In this document: piece by piece, positions 1 to 8,537 of the stretch
Position numbering within the stretch: the first letter of the stretch is position 1
How the letters are laid out: the number at the start of each line of letters is the position of its first letter
DNA from: Actinokineospora fastidiosa
GTDB lineage: Bacteria; Actinomycetota; Actinomycetes; Mycobacteriales; Pseudonocardiaceae
Assembly (NCBI RefSeq): GCF_014648415.1
Contig: NZ_BMRB01000004.1
Location: 248,001 to 312,000, forward strand
Reading direction: 5' to 3'
DNA: 64,000 nucleotides
Program-made: the position numbers and the translations under genes
Notes under the pieces: model-generated
Told to the model about the DNA's origin: nothing
Databases searched by the model: none
What the model saw: only the letters and a program-made list of their open reading frames with translations

Positions 1-142
1 TCACCGGGATGGACCGCCGATCGCCCGGTCGCCTAGCATTGCCGTGCACGACTGGCGTCGGGTGGGCGACCACCGGGGAGTGCGCGTAGAGAAGGCATCG
101 TCCGCCTGGGTGCCCCTCATTCGACTCGAGTGAGGAGCACGG

Positions 143-982
143 ATGCCCGCGCGGATCATGGACGGCACCTCGGTCGCCGCGTCGCTGCTGGCCGAGACGG
201 CCCAGCGGGTCAAGGACTTCGTCGCCAGGACGGGCCGCACCCCGCTGCTGGCCACGGCCCTGGTCGGCGACGACCCGGCTTCCCACACGTACGTGCGGAT
301 GAAGAGCGCCCGCTGCGCCCGCGTCGGCATCGCCTCCCGCCGCGTCGCACTGCCCGCCGAGACCACGACGGACGACCTGGTCGCCCGCATCGCCGAACTG
401 TCCGCCGACCCGGCGGTGGACGGCATCCTCCTGCAGCACCCCGTGCCCGCCCACATCGACGAGCGCGCCGCCTTCGAGGCCATCGCCCCGGACAAGGATG
501 TCGACGGCGTGACGATGCACAGCTTCGCCGCGATGGCGTTCGGCGAGCCCGGCTTCCACTCCTGCACACCCGGCGGCATCCTCCGCCTGCTCGACGCCTA
601 CGACGTCCCCCTCACCGGTCGACGCGCGGTGGTCATCGGCCGCAGCCCGATCCTGGGAAAGCCGGTCGGCATGCTCCTGCTCGCCCGCGACGCCACAGTC
701 ACCTACTGCCACTCCAAGACGACGGACCTGGCGGCCACCGTCGCCGAGGCCGACATCGTGATCGCCGCCGTAGGCCGCCCGGAACTGGTCCGCGGCGCCT
801 GGCTCAAACCAGGCGCGGTCGTCGTCGACGCTGGCTACAACCCGGGCAACATCGGCGACGTCGAGTACGCCGCCGCGGAACACCGGGCCAGCCTCATCAC
901 CCCGGTCCCCGGCGGCGTGGGACCGATGACCATCGCCGTCCTCTTGGCACAGACCGTCCAGGCCGCGGAGACCCGCGGGTAG
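143..982 (+). CDS. folD: Bifunctional methylenetetrahydrofolate dehydrogenase/cyclohydrolase (FolD family)
   Basis: This 279-aa cytosolic enzyme interconverts 5,10-methylene-THF and 10-formyl-THF through an NADP-dependent dehydrogenase and a cyclohydrolase step. The length is normal for the family. Visible motifs, in order: YVRMKSA (Y50, catalytic K54), an Asp-rich PDKDVDG loop, CTPGG, the dinucleotide-binding GRSPILGKPVG stretch, and PVPGGVGPMTIA near the C terminus. The ATG is preceded by GAGGAG at good spacing. The substrate-loop motif reads QHPVP where most FolD proteins have QLPLP, so this may be a divergent paralogue rather than the housekeeping copy. It stands alone: about 190 bp separate it from the next operon, and the 142 bases before it show nothing recognisable. 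The family call is firm; the paralogue status is inference. Confidence 0.93.
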   Translation: MPARIMDGTSVAASLLAETAQRVKDFVARTGRTPLLATALVGDDPASHTYVRMKSARCARVGIASRRVALPAETTTDDLVARIAELSADPAVDGILLQHPVPAHIDERAAFEAIAPDKDVDGVTMHSFAAMAFGEPGFHSCTPGGILRLLDAYDVPLTGRRAVVIGRSPILGKPVGMLLLARDATVTYCHSKTTDLAATVAEADIVIAAVGRPELVRGAWLKPGAVVVDAGYNPGNIGDVEYAAAEHRASLITPVPGGVGPMTIAVLLAQTVQAAETRG

Positions 983-1157
983 CCCCACTCGACACCGGGC
1001 GACCGGACGGGCCGCGTGCCCACGGCCCGCGGATAATAGGTTTCGTCAGCGGGTCAGGGCGTGATGCCCGCGCGGGTGCCCGCTCTTTGTCCACTTTCCC
1101 GTCCAGTCGGCGGGAATCGTCCATTATCTTGTCTTTTATCGGGCCGAGATCGTTCTC

Positions 1158-1163
1158 TATCAT
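1158..1163 (+). promoter_or_regulatory. Possible -10 hexamer for a leaderless TIR operon
   Basis: TATCAT lies 7 bases upstream of the GTG that begins the TIR open frame, and no Shine-Dalgarno sequence is visible before that GTG. This arrangement fits a leaderless transcript starting at or next to the start codon, which is common in actinobacteria. No well-spaced -35 is evident. The bases around it (about 1085-1165) are noticeably more AT-rich than the coding DNA on either side. Confidence 0.35.
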
Positions 1164-1170
1164 CGGTCGC

Positions 1171-1767
1171 GTGTCCGGCTACAAGTACGATGTGTTCATC
1201 AGCTACTGCCGCCATGGAAGTGTGCAGAAATGGCTGATGAACCATTTCCATCCGAAGCTCCGCGACTGTCTCGCCGACCAGGTCGCGCCCGCTCCCAAGG
1301 TGTACGTCGACCGGACGATGCGGCGCGGCGTGCACTGGCCCTCCGACCTGCGCCATGCCGTGCGGCACAGCAAGATCATGGTCCAGCTGCTCACCCCCGG
1401 CTACTTCCAGTCGCCGTGGTGCATGGCCGAGTGGCGCAGCATGCAGGAGCGGCAGAAGGTGCTGGGCCTGGCCAACCTGGACTTTCCGCAGGGGTTGGTG
1501 TACCCGATTCTCTACTCCGACTCCGACAACTTCCCCGATGAGGGCAGGCAGCTCTCGTGGTGGGATTTCAAGGAGTTCGGCTATCCGGAGCTGGTGTACC
1601 AGGAGAGCCGCGATTTCATCCATTTCCACCGGAAGGTGGCCGAGCTGGCCGCGGACCTCGCCGCGCTGCTGCGGCAGGTGCCCGAGTGGCAGCCCGACTG
1701 GCCGATCGTGGAGGCGCCCGACCCGGTGATCATCCCGCCGCCGCCGATGCCGAGGTTCGACCCATGA
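1171..1767 (+). CDS. TIR-domain protein (putative NADase effector)
   Basis: A 198-aa protein that is almost entirely one TIR-like fold. The N-terminal strand YDVFISY (residues 6-12) is the TIR box 1 signature. SPWCMAEW (81-88) matches the WCxxE element that carries the catalytic Glu (E87) in NAD-cleaving TIR domains. A proline-rich tail (PPPPMP) ends the protein. GTG 1171 is the only in-frame start that keeps the domain without long unrelated sequence; no RBS is seen, so a leaderless start is likely. Its stop overlaps the ATG of the ATPase gene (ATGA), so the two are translationally coupled. By analogy with bacterial TIR defence proteins it may destroy NAD when triggered; the trigger is unknown. 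TIR assignment is strong, NADase activity is inference. Confidence 0.85.
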   Translation: MSGYKYDVFISYCRHGSVQKWLMNHFHPKLRDCLADQVAPAPKVYVDRTMRRGVHWPSDLRHAVRHSKIMVQLLTPGYFQSPWCMAEWRSMQERQKVLGLANLDFPQGLVYPILYSDSDNFPDEGRQLSWWDFKEFGYPELVYQESRDFIHFHRKVAELAADLAALLRQVPEWQPDWPIVEAPDPVIIPPPPMPRFDP

Positions 1768-3389
1768 CCGGGACCGTCATCACGTTCTACTCCTACAAGG
1801 GCGGTGTCGGGCGCAGCTTCACCCTGGCCAACATCGCCGTGCTGCTGGCTCGGTGGGGGTACCGCGTCCTCGCTATCGACTGGGACCTGGAAGCGCCGGG
1901 CCTGCACCACTACTTCGGGCCCGTGCTGTCCGGCGCCCCCGAGGGCGGCGTGATCGACCTCGCCTACGACTTCCTCGCCGGCGCCAAGTCGCCCCGACCG
2001 CACGCCGTCCGGCTCGACGTCGAGGGCAACACCCTCGCCCTGCTGGCCGCGGGCAGGCGCGACGACGACTCCTACACCCGCCGCATGCAGGCCATCGACT
2101 GGGAGGACCTGTATCTGCGCGGATTCGCCACCTTCCTGGAGCAGTGCCGGGAGGAGTGGACGGCCGAGTACGACTTCGTGCTGATCGACAGCCGGACCGG
2201 CATCTCCGACATCGCGGGCATCTGCACCGCCCACCTCCCTGACCGCCTGGCCGTCGTGTTCACCGCGAACGACCAGAACCTCGTCGACGCCATGGGCGTC
2301 GTGCGGCTCGCCGACACGGCTCGCGACCGCCTGCCCTACGACCGGCCCCGGCACATGGTGCTGCCGATCCTGTCCCGGTTGGACAACCGGGTGGAGTACG
2401 AGCGGGCCGAGACCTGGCAGCGCCGGTGCGCCGAGGTCGTCGCGCCGCTGTTCCGCGCCTGGCTGGCCAAGAGCGTGCCCGAGGACCTGATGCTGCGGCA
2501 CCTGACCCTGCCCTACGTCTCCTACTGGAGCTTCGGCGAGCAGTTGCCGGTGCAGGAGGAGCGGACCCCGTCGGCGGACCAGATCTCGTTCGCGCTGGAG
2601 ACCGTGGCCGCGGTGATCGCCCAGGAGTTCGACCGCACCGACCTGCTGGCCGACAACCGGGACGCCTACGTGGCCGCCGCCCGTGCACGCCATCGCACGT
2701 TCGACCTGGACCTGCTGGTGTCCAGCCCGCGTTCGGCGCTGGCCACCGCGACCGCGCTGATCGACGAGCTGCGCGCGCTCGGCCTGCGCGTCGACCGGTC
2801 GCTGTCCGGGGACGCGGAGATCCTCGACCAGAGCCGCGAGCCCGCCAAGCACCTGTGCCTGGTGGTGGACGGCGACGTGAGCCGGTGGCAGATCACCGAG
2901 GCGGAGCGGTTCCTGCGGCACGCGCTCGACCCCGACGGCGACCAGCGCCAGCTGTTCTGCGTGCTGACCCGGGGCACAGACCGCGAGCGGCTGCCCGGCT
3001 TCCTGCGCAATCTGCGGCACCTGGAGTTCGCCCCGGACACCCGGCCCGTGCGGGTCGCGCAGGAACTGCACGGGTACATCTCCGGCGCTGCCCCGGGCGG
3101 GGCCGACCCCGACCACGACGCCCTGCGGGACGCGGCCGCCGCGCTGCGCGGAGTCAGCGAGGTCCCCTATGCCGCGCGGTTGGCGCTCGTGGCGCAGACC
3201 GTGCGGACGATGGGCCAGGCACTGGACGACGGGGACCTCGCGCTGCTGCGGGACCTCTCCGTCGACCTTGACCTGCTGGGCCGGTCCCACGGGAACGGCG
3301 AGCGGCTCGCCCCGCCCGATGACCTGCGCACCGAGGTCGGCGCCCTGCTCGACCGCATCGATCGTCGAATCCACTCAGCCACCAACTGA
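1764..3389 (+). CDS. KGGVGR-motif ParA/MinD-like ATPase
   Basis: A 541-aa protein with an N-terminal SIMIBI-class P-loop ATPase. The deviant Walker A YKGGVGRS spans residues 11-18, with Arg17 where the usual second lysine would be. The strand ending DWDLEAPGLHHYF and the DFVLIDSRTG Walker B-like segment follow, as in MinD/ParA relatives. This KGGVGR variant is known from actinobacterial gene sets that also carry TIR-like proteins (for example the Fxs peptide system). The C-terminal ~230 residues contain a Rossmann-like region that I do not recognise. It overlaps the TIR gene upstream (ATGA) and is followed 10 bp later by the next gene. A switch or assembly role controlling the TIR protein is plausible but is inference. 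Confidence 0.85.
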   Translation: MTGTVITFYSYKGGVGRSFTLANIAVLLARWGYRVLAIDWDLEAPGLHHYFGPVLSGAPEGGVIDLAYDFLAGAKSPRPHAVRLDVEGNTLALLAAGRRDDDSYTRRMQAIDWEDLYLRGFATFLEQCREEWTAEYDFVLIDSRTGISDIAGICTAHLPDRLAVVFTANDQNLVDAMGVVRLADTARDRLPYDRPRHMVLPILSRLDNRVEYERAETWQRRCAEVVAPLFRAWLAKSVPEDLMLRHLTLPYVSYWSFGEQLPVQEERTPSADQISFALETVAAVIAQEFDRTDLLADNRDAYVAAARARHRTFDLDLLVSSPRSALATATALIDELRALGLRVDRSLSGDAEILDQSREPAKHLCLVVDGDVSRWQITEAERFLRHALDPDGDQRQLFCVLTRGTDRERLPGFLRNLRHLEFAPDTRPVRVAQELHGYISGAAPGGADPDHDALRDAAAALRGVSEVPYAARLALVAQTVRTMGQALDDGDLALLRDLSVDLDLLGRSHGNGERLAPPDDLRTEVGALLDRIDRRIHSATN

Positions 3390-3399
3390 AAGGCGTGCT

Positions 3400-4005
3400 A
3401 TGCCGGAGAAGTTCGGGTCCCACGAGAAAGCGGCGATGTTCCTCCTGCTGCGCGAGAACCGGGCGGTCCCCAACACCGAGCTGACCAGGATCGGGATCGA
3501 CCTGCGGCCCGCCGGGCGCGACCGGCTGAACAGGGCCGGTCTGCTCAAGACGACGAAGGACACCAGGCCGTACATCCACCAGATCACCGATGACGGCATC
3601 GCCTGGTGCGAACAGGAGATGACCGCGGTCGAGCCGCCGGTGCGATCGGGCCCGCTGGTGGTCCTCGGCTTCGAGATGCTGCGCTGCGTCGCCGCGCACC
3701 TGCGCCGGGGCGGGGTGAGCCTCGCCGAGGTGATCTCGCCCCGCGACCTGGAGACGCTCATCCGCACGGCCTACCTGGAGCTGTCGGTCAAGCCGCAGGA
3801 CTGGGTCCGGCTGGCCAAGCTCCGCCCCAAGCTGGGCGCGGCCGAGAAGGGCGACGTGGACGAGGTGCTGCTGCGCATGTACCGGGCCCGCGAGGCCAAC
3901 CTGGTCCCGGACTCCAACCGCAAGGTGCTGACCGACGCCGACCACGCCGCCGCGATCCGCATCGGCGGCGAGGACAAGCACCTCATGGCGATCGAGGAAT
4001 CATGA
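3400..4005 (+). CDS. Small winged-helix-like protein of the TIR operon
   Basis: 201 aa; not a family I can name. Residues 1-75 look like a winged helix-turn-helix: helical AAMFLLLRENR, then NTELTRIGIDL, a basic helix (RPAGRDRLNRAGLL) and a wing ending IHQITDDGIAWCEQEM. The rest is helical, with LIRTAYLELSV and a lysine-rich segment near 140-150. The start ATG follows GAAAGG at the end of the previous gene. Its stop overlaps the start of the large ATPase gene (ATGA). Position between the two ATPase genes suggests a DNA- or nucleic-acid-recognising adaptor, or a regulator of the operon. Both readings rest on position and secondary structure only. Confidence 0.7.
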   Translation: MPEKFGSHEKAAMFLLLRENRAVPNTELTRIGIDLRPAGRDRLNRAGLLKTTKDTRPYIHQITDDGIAWCEQEMTAVEPPVRSGPLVVLGFEMLRCVAAHLRRGGVSLAEVISPRDLETLIRTAYLELSVKPQDWVRLAKLRPKLGAAEKGDVDEVLLRMYRAREANLVPDSNRKVLTDADHAAAIRIGGEDKHLMAIEES

Positions 4006-7000
4006 GCGAGCATCTACGCAAGGCCCTCGCCGCGGTCCGCTTCAACTCCGCCGAGACGCCGGATGACGTGTGGCACACCTCCCCGTCGCATGTGGACGGC
4101 CTGCACTTCGCGGTGGAGCAGCGGATCCAGGCGGGCATCGCCGACGCGAAGGCGAGCACCGGCGCCAGTCCGGTCGGGCTGGTGCTGCAGGGGCAGAAGG
4201 GCGTCGGCAAGACCCACCTGCTGGGTTCGGCGCGGCGCGCGGTGCAACGCGAGGGCGGGTACTTCTTCCTGGTCGAGCTCACGGCGGGCAAGGTGTTCTG
4301 GGACGATGTCGCCGACGCCATGCGCAGCGAGCTGCGCAGGCCCGACGACAACGGCCGACTTCAGCTCACCGTGCTGCTCAGGCAGCTGTGCGCCACGGCG
4401 GACGTGCCGGAGCCCGTGGCCAGGGCGGTGCTGGACGAGGCGCCGCTGACCCCGGACGACCTGCGCGCCTTCGTGAACCACCTGCGCAAGATCGACAGCC
4501 GGATCGCCGTCGAGTGCGCCGACGCGATCCGGGCGCTGGTGCTCTACGGCTCCGAGCACGCCGACATCGCCATGGCGTACCTGCAGGGCCTCCCTGACGC
4601 GGGGGACGATCTGCGGCGGTGGGGCATCCAGGCCCCGTCGAAGTCATCCCGGTTCCTGGTGCGCGACCTCTCGCGCGTCCTCGCGCTGACCGGTCCGTGC
4701 GTCATCGCCATCGACCAGCTCGACACCCTGGTCAACCGGGGCCAGGACGCCGTCGACGAGGGCGTGACGAACGCCGAGCTGGCCCAGGAGATCGCGCTCA
4801 TCGCCGATGGTCTGATGCAGCTGCGCGAGACGACCCGGCGGACGCTGTCCATCGTGGCGTGCCTCCCGAACACCTGGAAGCAGCTGCACTCGATCGCCAG
4901 CGACACCGTGTTCGACCGGTTCACCGAGACCCCGGTCCTGTGGGCCATCGTGGATCCCCAGGTCGCCAGGACGCTGGTCGAGCGGTGGCTCGGGGTGATC
5001 TACCGGCGCGACGGGTTCGACCCGCCGCACCCGACCTGGCCCGTGGCGCCCTCCGCGTTCGGCGAACCGTGGAACCCGCGCACGCCGAGGGAACTGCTCA
5101 AACGCATCCACGCGCACGCCGAATCGTGTCTGCACGGCGAGGTCCGCGAGCTGACCTCCTTCGACGAACAGCGCGTCGAGGCCACCCCCGTGCCCAGCGG
5201 GCCGGAACCGGACTACTTCACCGAGTTCGACGCCCGGTTCGCGCAGTTGCGCGACAAGGCGGACATCTCGGCCGCCGAGCTCAAGCAGCACAACGAGGAC
5301 GCGGTGATGCCCGGGCTGCTGCTGGCCGGGCTGAAGTCGTGGATCAACGAGGTCGGCAACGACGACATGACCTGGGCGGCCGAGCCCGCCGACGGCGGCA
5401 GCGGCTCGCTGCACGCTGGCCTGAAGCGGACCCTGAACGAGGAGCTGGACACCGTCGAGAGCTGGGCCTTCCGGCTCATCGCCAGCAGCCACGGCAACCG
5501 CGTGTTGAGCAGGCTGCGCAGCGCCCGCACGGCGGCGGGGATCAGGGCGGGCGGGCGCGGCAGGCACCTGGTCCTGATCCGCAACGGCAGCCAGGGCTGG
5601 ACCGGCCGCACGACCAAGGCCGAGGTCGCCGAGCTGGAGCAGGCGGGCGGCGCGTGGGTGAAGATCTCCGACGACGACCTGCGGACGTTCAGCGCGCTCA
5701 AGGAGATGCTGCCCATGCAGAACCACCAGCTGCTGGCGTGGCTGGTGGCGCGCAAACCCGCCAGCCGCACGACGTTCCTGCGGGAGATCCTGCCCGACCC
5801 GGGACGGGCAGCGGGAAGCCACCAGGAGACCCGGCCACCGCCGTCGCCTGCGGAGATCGCGCTCGGGATGGACGGCGAGATCCGCGTCGAGCTGGAGTCG
5901 CTGCGCAAGCACGTGATGATCTTCGCCGGTTCCGGGAGCGGGAAGACCGTGCTGCTGCGGCGCATCGTCGAGGAGTGCGCGCTGCGCGGGGTCTCGGCGA
6001 TCGTGTTCGACCCGAACAACGACCTAGCCCGGCTCGGCGACCCGTGGCCGGAGCCGCCTGCCGACTGGCGCGCGGGCGACGCCGACAGCGCCGCCGAGTA
6101 CATCGCCAACACGGAGGTGGTGGTGTGGACACCGGCCAGGGCCGGTGGCAGGCCGCTCAGCTTCCACCCGCTGCCGGACTTCGCCCGCGTCCGCGAGGAC
6201 GCCGACGAGTTCGCCGCGTCGGTCGAGGCAGCGGTCGCGCGCCTGGTCCCGCACGCCGGGGTGACCGGCGGCGCGAAGGGCGCGGTCCGCGGCCGGGCCG
6301 TGCTGCGGGAGGCGCTGGCGCACTACGCGCGCACCGGGAAACGCGACCTCGCGGGCTTCGTCGACGTGCTCGCCGAACTGCCCGACGGGGTGAGCAAGCT
6401 GAGCACCGCGCCCACCATGGCCGCCGACCTGGCGGAGACGCTGCGGGCGGCGATGGTGAACGACCCGCTGCTCGGCGGTCCGGGAGAGCCGACCGATCCG
6501 GCGATGCTGCTCACCCCGACCCCGGGCAAGCGGGCGCGGATCTCGGTGATCAGCTTCGTCGGGCTGCCGAACGACGAGCAGCGGCAGGGCTTCGTCAGCC
6601 AGCTCCAGCTGGAGGTGTTCGCCTGGATCAAGCGCCATCCCGCGGTCGACCGGCCGCTCGGCGGGCTGCTGGTGATGGACGAGGCGCAGACGATCGCGCC
6701 GTCCGTCGGCTGGACGGCGAGCACCCAGAGCACCATCCTGCTCGCCTCGCAGGCGCGCAAGTACGGCCTGGGGCTCGTGCTCGCCACCCAGGCGCCGAAG
6801 GGCGTGCACAACCAGGTCATCGGCAACGCCACGACGCAGTTCTTCGGCAGGCTCAACAGCCCGGCGCACATCGCCGCCGCGACCGAGATGGCCAGGGCGA
6901 AGGGCAGCGCGATCGCCGACATCTCGAAGCTGGACCGCGGGCAGTTCTACGTCACCGGCGAGACCTTCGGGTTCCGCAGGATGCGCGCCCCGCTGTGCCT

Positions 7001-7073
7001 GAGCCACCACCCGCCCAGCCCGCTGCGGCTGGAGGAGGTCCTCGACCGGGCCCGTGACGGCCGCCCGGACTGA
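4002..7073 (+). CDS. Giant double ATPase: N-terminal AAA/ORC-like plus C-terminal HerA/FtsK-like translocase
   Basis: 1023 aa with two separate P-loops. The first, GQKGVGKT (64-71), belongs to an AAA/ORC-like module that includes CVIAIDQLD as Walker B and a winged-helix-like part to about residue 400. The second, GSGSGKT (643-649), opens a HerA/VirD4-type module with Walker B LLVMDEAQ (D893/E894) and sensor region LATQAPKG. These are features of hexameric DNA-pumping ATPases. A linker with a basic GGRGRH region joins the two. HerA-type ATPases partner with NAD-consuming or nuclease effectors in known defence systems (SIR2-HerA, DUF4297-HerA). Here the likely effector is the TIR protein of the same operon. 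A perfect hairpin ends the operon right after the stop. Domain calls are firm; the defence role is inference. Confidence 0.85.
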   Translation: MSEHLRKALAAVRFNSAETPDDVWHTSPSHVDGLHFAVEQRIQAGIADAKASTGASPVGLVLQGQKGVGKTHLLGSARRAVQREGGYFFLVELTAGKVFWDDVADAMRSELRRPDDNGRLQLTVLLRQLCATADVPEPVARAVLDEAPLTPDDLRAFVNHLRKIDSRIAVECADAIRALVLYGSEHADIAMAYLQGLPDAGDDLRRWGIQAPSKSSRFLVRDLSRVLALTGPCVIAIDQLDTLVNRGQDAVDEGVTNAELAQEIALIADGLMQLRETTRRTLSIVACLPNTWKQLHSIASDTVFDRFTETPVLWAIVDPQVARTLVERWLGVIYRRDGFDPPHPTWPVAPSAFGEPWNPRTPRELLKRIHAHAESCLHGEVRELTSFDEQRVEATPVPSGPEPDYFTEFDARFAQLRDKADISAAELKQHNEDAVMPGLLLAGLKSWINEVGNDDMTWAAEPADGGSGSLHAGLKRTLNEELDTVESWAFRLIASSHGNRVLSRLRSARTAAGIRAGGRGRHLVLIRNGSQGWTGRTTKAEVAELEQAGGAWVKISDDDLRTFSALKEMLPMQNHQLLAWLVARKPASRTTFLREILPDPGRAAGSHQETRPPPSPAEIALGMDGEIRVELESLRKHVMIFAGSGSGKTVLLRRIVEECALRGVSAIVFDPNNDLARLGDPWPEPPADWRAGDADSAAEYIANTEVVVWTPARAGGRPLSFHPLPDFARVREDADEFAASVEAAVARLVPHAGVTGGAKGAVRGRAVLREALAHYARTGKRDLAGFVDVLAELPDGVSKLSTAPTMAADLAETLRAAMVNDPLLGGPGEPTDPAMLLTPTPGKRARISVISFVGLPNDEQRQGFVSQLQLEVFAWIKRHPAVDRPLGGLLVMDEAQTIAPSVGWTASTQSTILLASQARKYGLGLVLATQAPKGVHNQVIGNATTQFFGRLNSPAHIAAATEMARAKGSAIADISKLDRGQFYVTGETFGFRRMRAPLCLSHHPPSPLRLEEVLDRARDGRPD

Positions 7074-7121
7074 CGACGGGAAGCGCCCCTCACCCGGCCT
7101 GGTGAGGGGCGCTTCCCGTCG
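7074..7121. terminator. Bidirectional hairpin terminator
   Basis: The arms 7074-7094 and 7101-7121 are perfect reverse complements (21 bp) around a 6-base loop. The hairpin sits between the stop of the HerA-like gene (7073) and the stop of the convergent TIR gene (7127), so it can serve both strands. Confidence 0.9.
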
Positions 7122-7126
7122 CGGGC

Positions 7127-8014
7127 TCAGCGGAGGGTCGACGCGAGCACCGCGGTGATCCGCTCCCAGAGCGCGGTGAACAGCTCTTCCCTGCTGTAGG
7201 TGCGCGGTTCGGCGGCGCGCCCGAGCAGCGACAGGTCGTGCAGCTCGAACCCGGTGGCGCCGGTGGCGGTGTCGTGGACGGGCCGGGCCCAGCCGTTGCT
7301 GCAGGCGCTGCCCGGGTCGTGCCTGCCGACGACGAAGTTGACCGTCTCGTCGCCGCCGATGCCGCCGCGCTGGATGTCCAGCGCGTACACCGTGTCCCCG
7401 GCCCGCTCGACCCGCACGGCGATCCGCGAGTCCCCGATGTGGGCGGTGCCGACGAGCCCCCGCCCGGCCAGTCCGGGCAGCGCCGCGGCGAACTGCTCGC
7501 CCAGGTAGCGCAGGGCCGCGTCCTGCTCGGCGTAGCGGCTGAAGGTGGCGGGAACGGAGGGCGCCGGAGCCGCCGCCCGCGCGGTCGTCACCACCTCGGC
7601 GACCGGCGCCCGGTCCCGCCCGGCCGCCTCCGCCGCCTCGACCCGGCCGCTCACCGCGTCGGTGAGGCGGTCGGGGGTGCTGGCACGCAGGTAGTCCACG
7701 TGCGGGTGCAGCAACTCCTCCGGCACGGCGACAGGGCCCACCAGCACCGGCAGCACGTGCTGGTCCCCGGCCTTCACCGCGCGCAGCATCGCCGCGGTGA
7801 ACTCGTCCACAGCGGACACGAACGGCAGGAAGAACCGCACCCGGGCGACGGGCAGGTCGCCGCGGTCCTTGCGCGCCCACCAGTCGTGGATCTGGTCGGG
7901 GCCGTGCAGCACCGTCAGCCCGCGCTGCCGGAACGCCTCGACCACCTCGTCGACGGCCTCGCGCTGCTCCTCGGCGAACGACACGGCGACGTCGTACGTC
8001 GCGACCTCGGTCAC
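7127..8014 (-). CDS. Second TIR-like protein with a C-terminal beta-rich domain
   Basis: 295 aa. The N terminus (TYDVAVSFAEEQ, then LTVLHGPDQIHDWW) is a TIR/SEFIR-like fold. The helix SAVDEFTAAMLRAV occupies the place of the usual catalytic-Glu helix but lacks the WC pair. After a linker of about 60 residues, the C-terminal half (from about 150) has alternating short strands such as RIAVRVE, TVYALDIQRGG and ETVNFVVGR, which I cannot assign. GTG 8014 is chosen because GGGAGG lies 7 bases before it; an upstream ATG at 8074 would add 20 residues without a TIR match. It converges on the four-gene TIR/HerA operon across a shared terminator, so it may be a sensor or regulator of that system. Function is unproven. 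Confidence 0.72.
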   Translation of the reverse strand: MTEVATYDVAVSFAEEQREAVDEVVEAFRQRGLTVLHGPDQIHDWWARKDRGDLPVARVRFFLPFVSAVDEFTAAMLRAVKAGDQHVLPVLVGPVAVPEELLHPHVDYLRASTPDRLTDAVSGRVEAAEAAGRDRAPVAEVVTTARAAAPAPSVPATFSRYAEQDAALRYLGEQFAAALPGLAGRGLVGTAHIGDSRIAVRVERAGDTVYALDIQRGGIGGDETVNFVVGRHDPGSACSNGWARPVHDTATGATGFELHDLSLLGRAAEPRTYSREELFTALWERITAVLASTLR

Positions 8015-8253
8015 AATAGAACCTCCCTGTTCTCGCCGGACCGCGCCGGCTGCTCGTGTGTGCCCGCACAGCATCGGGACCGGGTGTCGATCGGGAGTGG
8101 ATAGCGGGTGGATGCCCTGGTGTCCCGGTGACCACGGTCCCGGGAAACAGTCACCTCCTTGTTGGCGGGGACGGCGTGACGAATCCTCGTTGGTGGGCGG
8201 CGGAAATCACCGGTTCCGCCCCACTTCAGCACAATTCCCGTGGAGGATTCGCC

Positions 8254-8424
8254 ATGTCCAAAACCCTTTCCGCTTTCCTGGCGGCGTTCGCGTCGTCGCT
8301 GGTCGCGCTCTGCGTCGTCGGCGCTGGCACCGGCTCGGCGACATCGTCGGACGACGGCGACCCGGCCGCCCCGCCGACCACCACGACGACGGCCACCACC
8401 GAGGGCAATCCCTGGCACGGCTGA
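8254..8424 (+). CDS. Small secreted/membrane-anchored peptide
   Basis: 56 aa preceded by GGAGG at ideal spacing. Residues 4-28 form a hydrophobic signal-type segment (FLAAFASSLVALCVVGAG). They are followed by a short acidic stretch (SSDDGD) and a threonine run (TTTTTATT), ending in NPWHG. There is no recognisable domain. It lies 114 bp before the XRE regulator on the same strand and could be co-transcribed. Translation is supported by the RBS and signal peptide; function is unknown. Confidence 0.6.
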   Translation: MSKTLSAFLAAFASSLVALCVVGAGTGSATSSDDGDPAAPPTTTTTATTEGNPWHG

Positions 8425-8537
8425 TTCCCGGGAATGCGCGCCTGGCCGCCCTGGGGGTTTCCAGGGCGGCCAAGGCAATTGCGCGCCCACGGTGGAACTG
8501 GTGTACTCGATCTTCGGAAAGACAACGGGAGGCGTCG

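Noticed and set aside
1-579. 192-aa open frame antisense to folD
   Set aside because: Ser/Arg/Ala-rich shadow of the FolD coding frame; no RBS, no family features.
130-1170. Long in-frame upstream extension of the TIR gene
   Set aside because: It overlaps FolD in another frame and is Arg/Pro-rich shadow sequence; the TIR start is GTG 1171.
1581-3374. 597-aa antisense frame over the KGGVGR ATPase gene
   Set aside because: Valine/glutamine-rich mirror of GC-rich coding DNA; no start signal and no motif.
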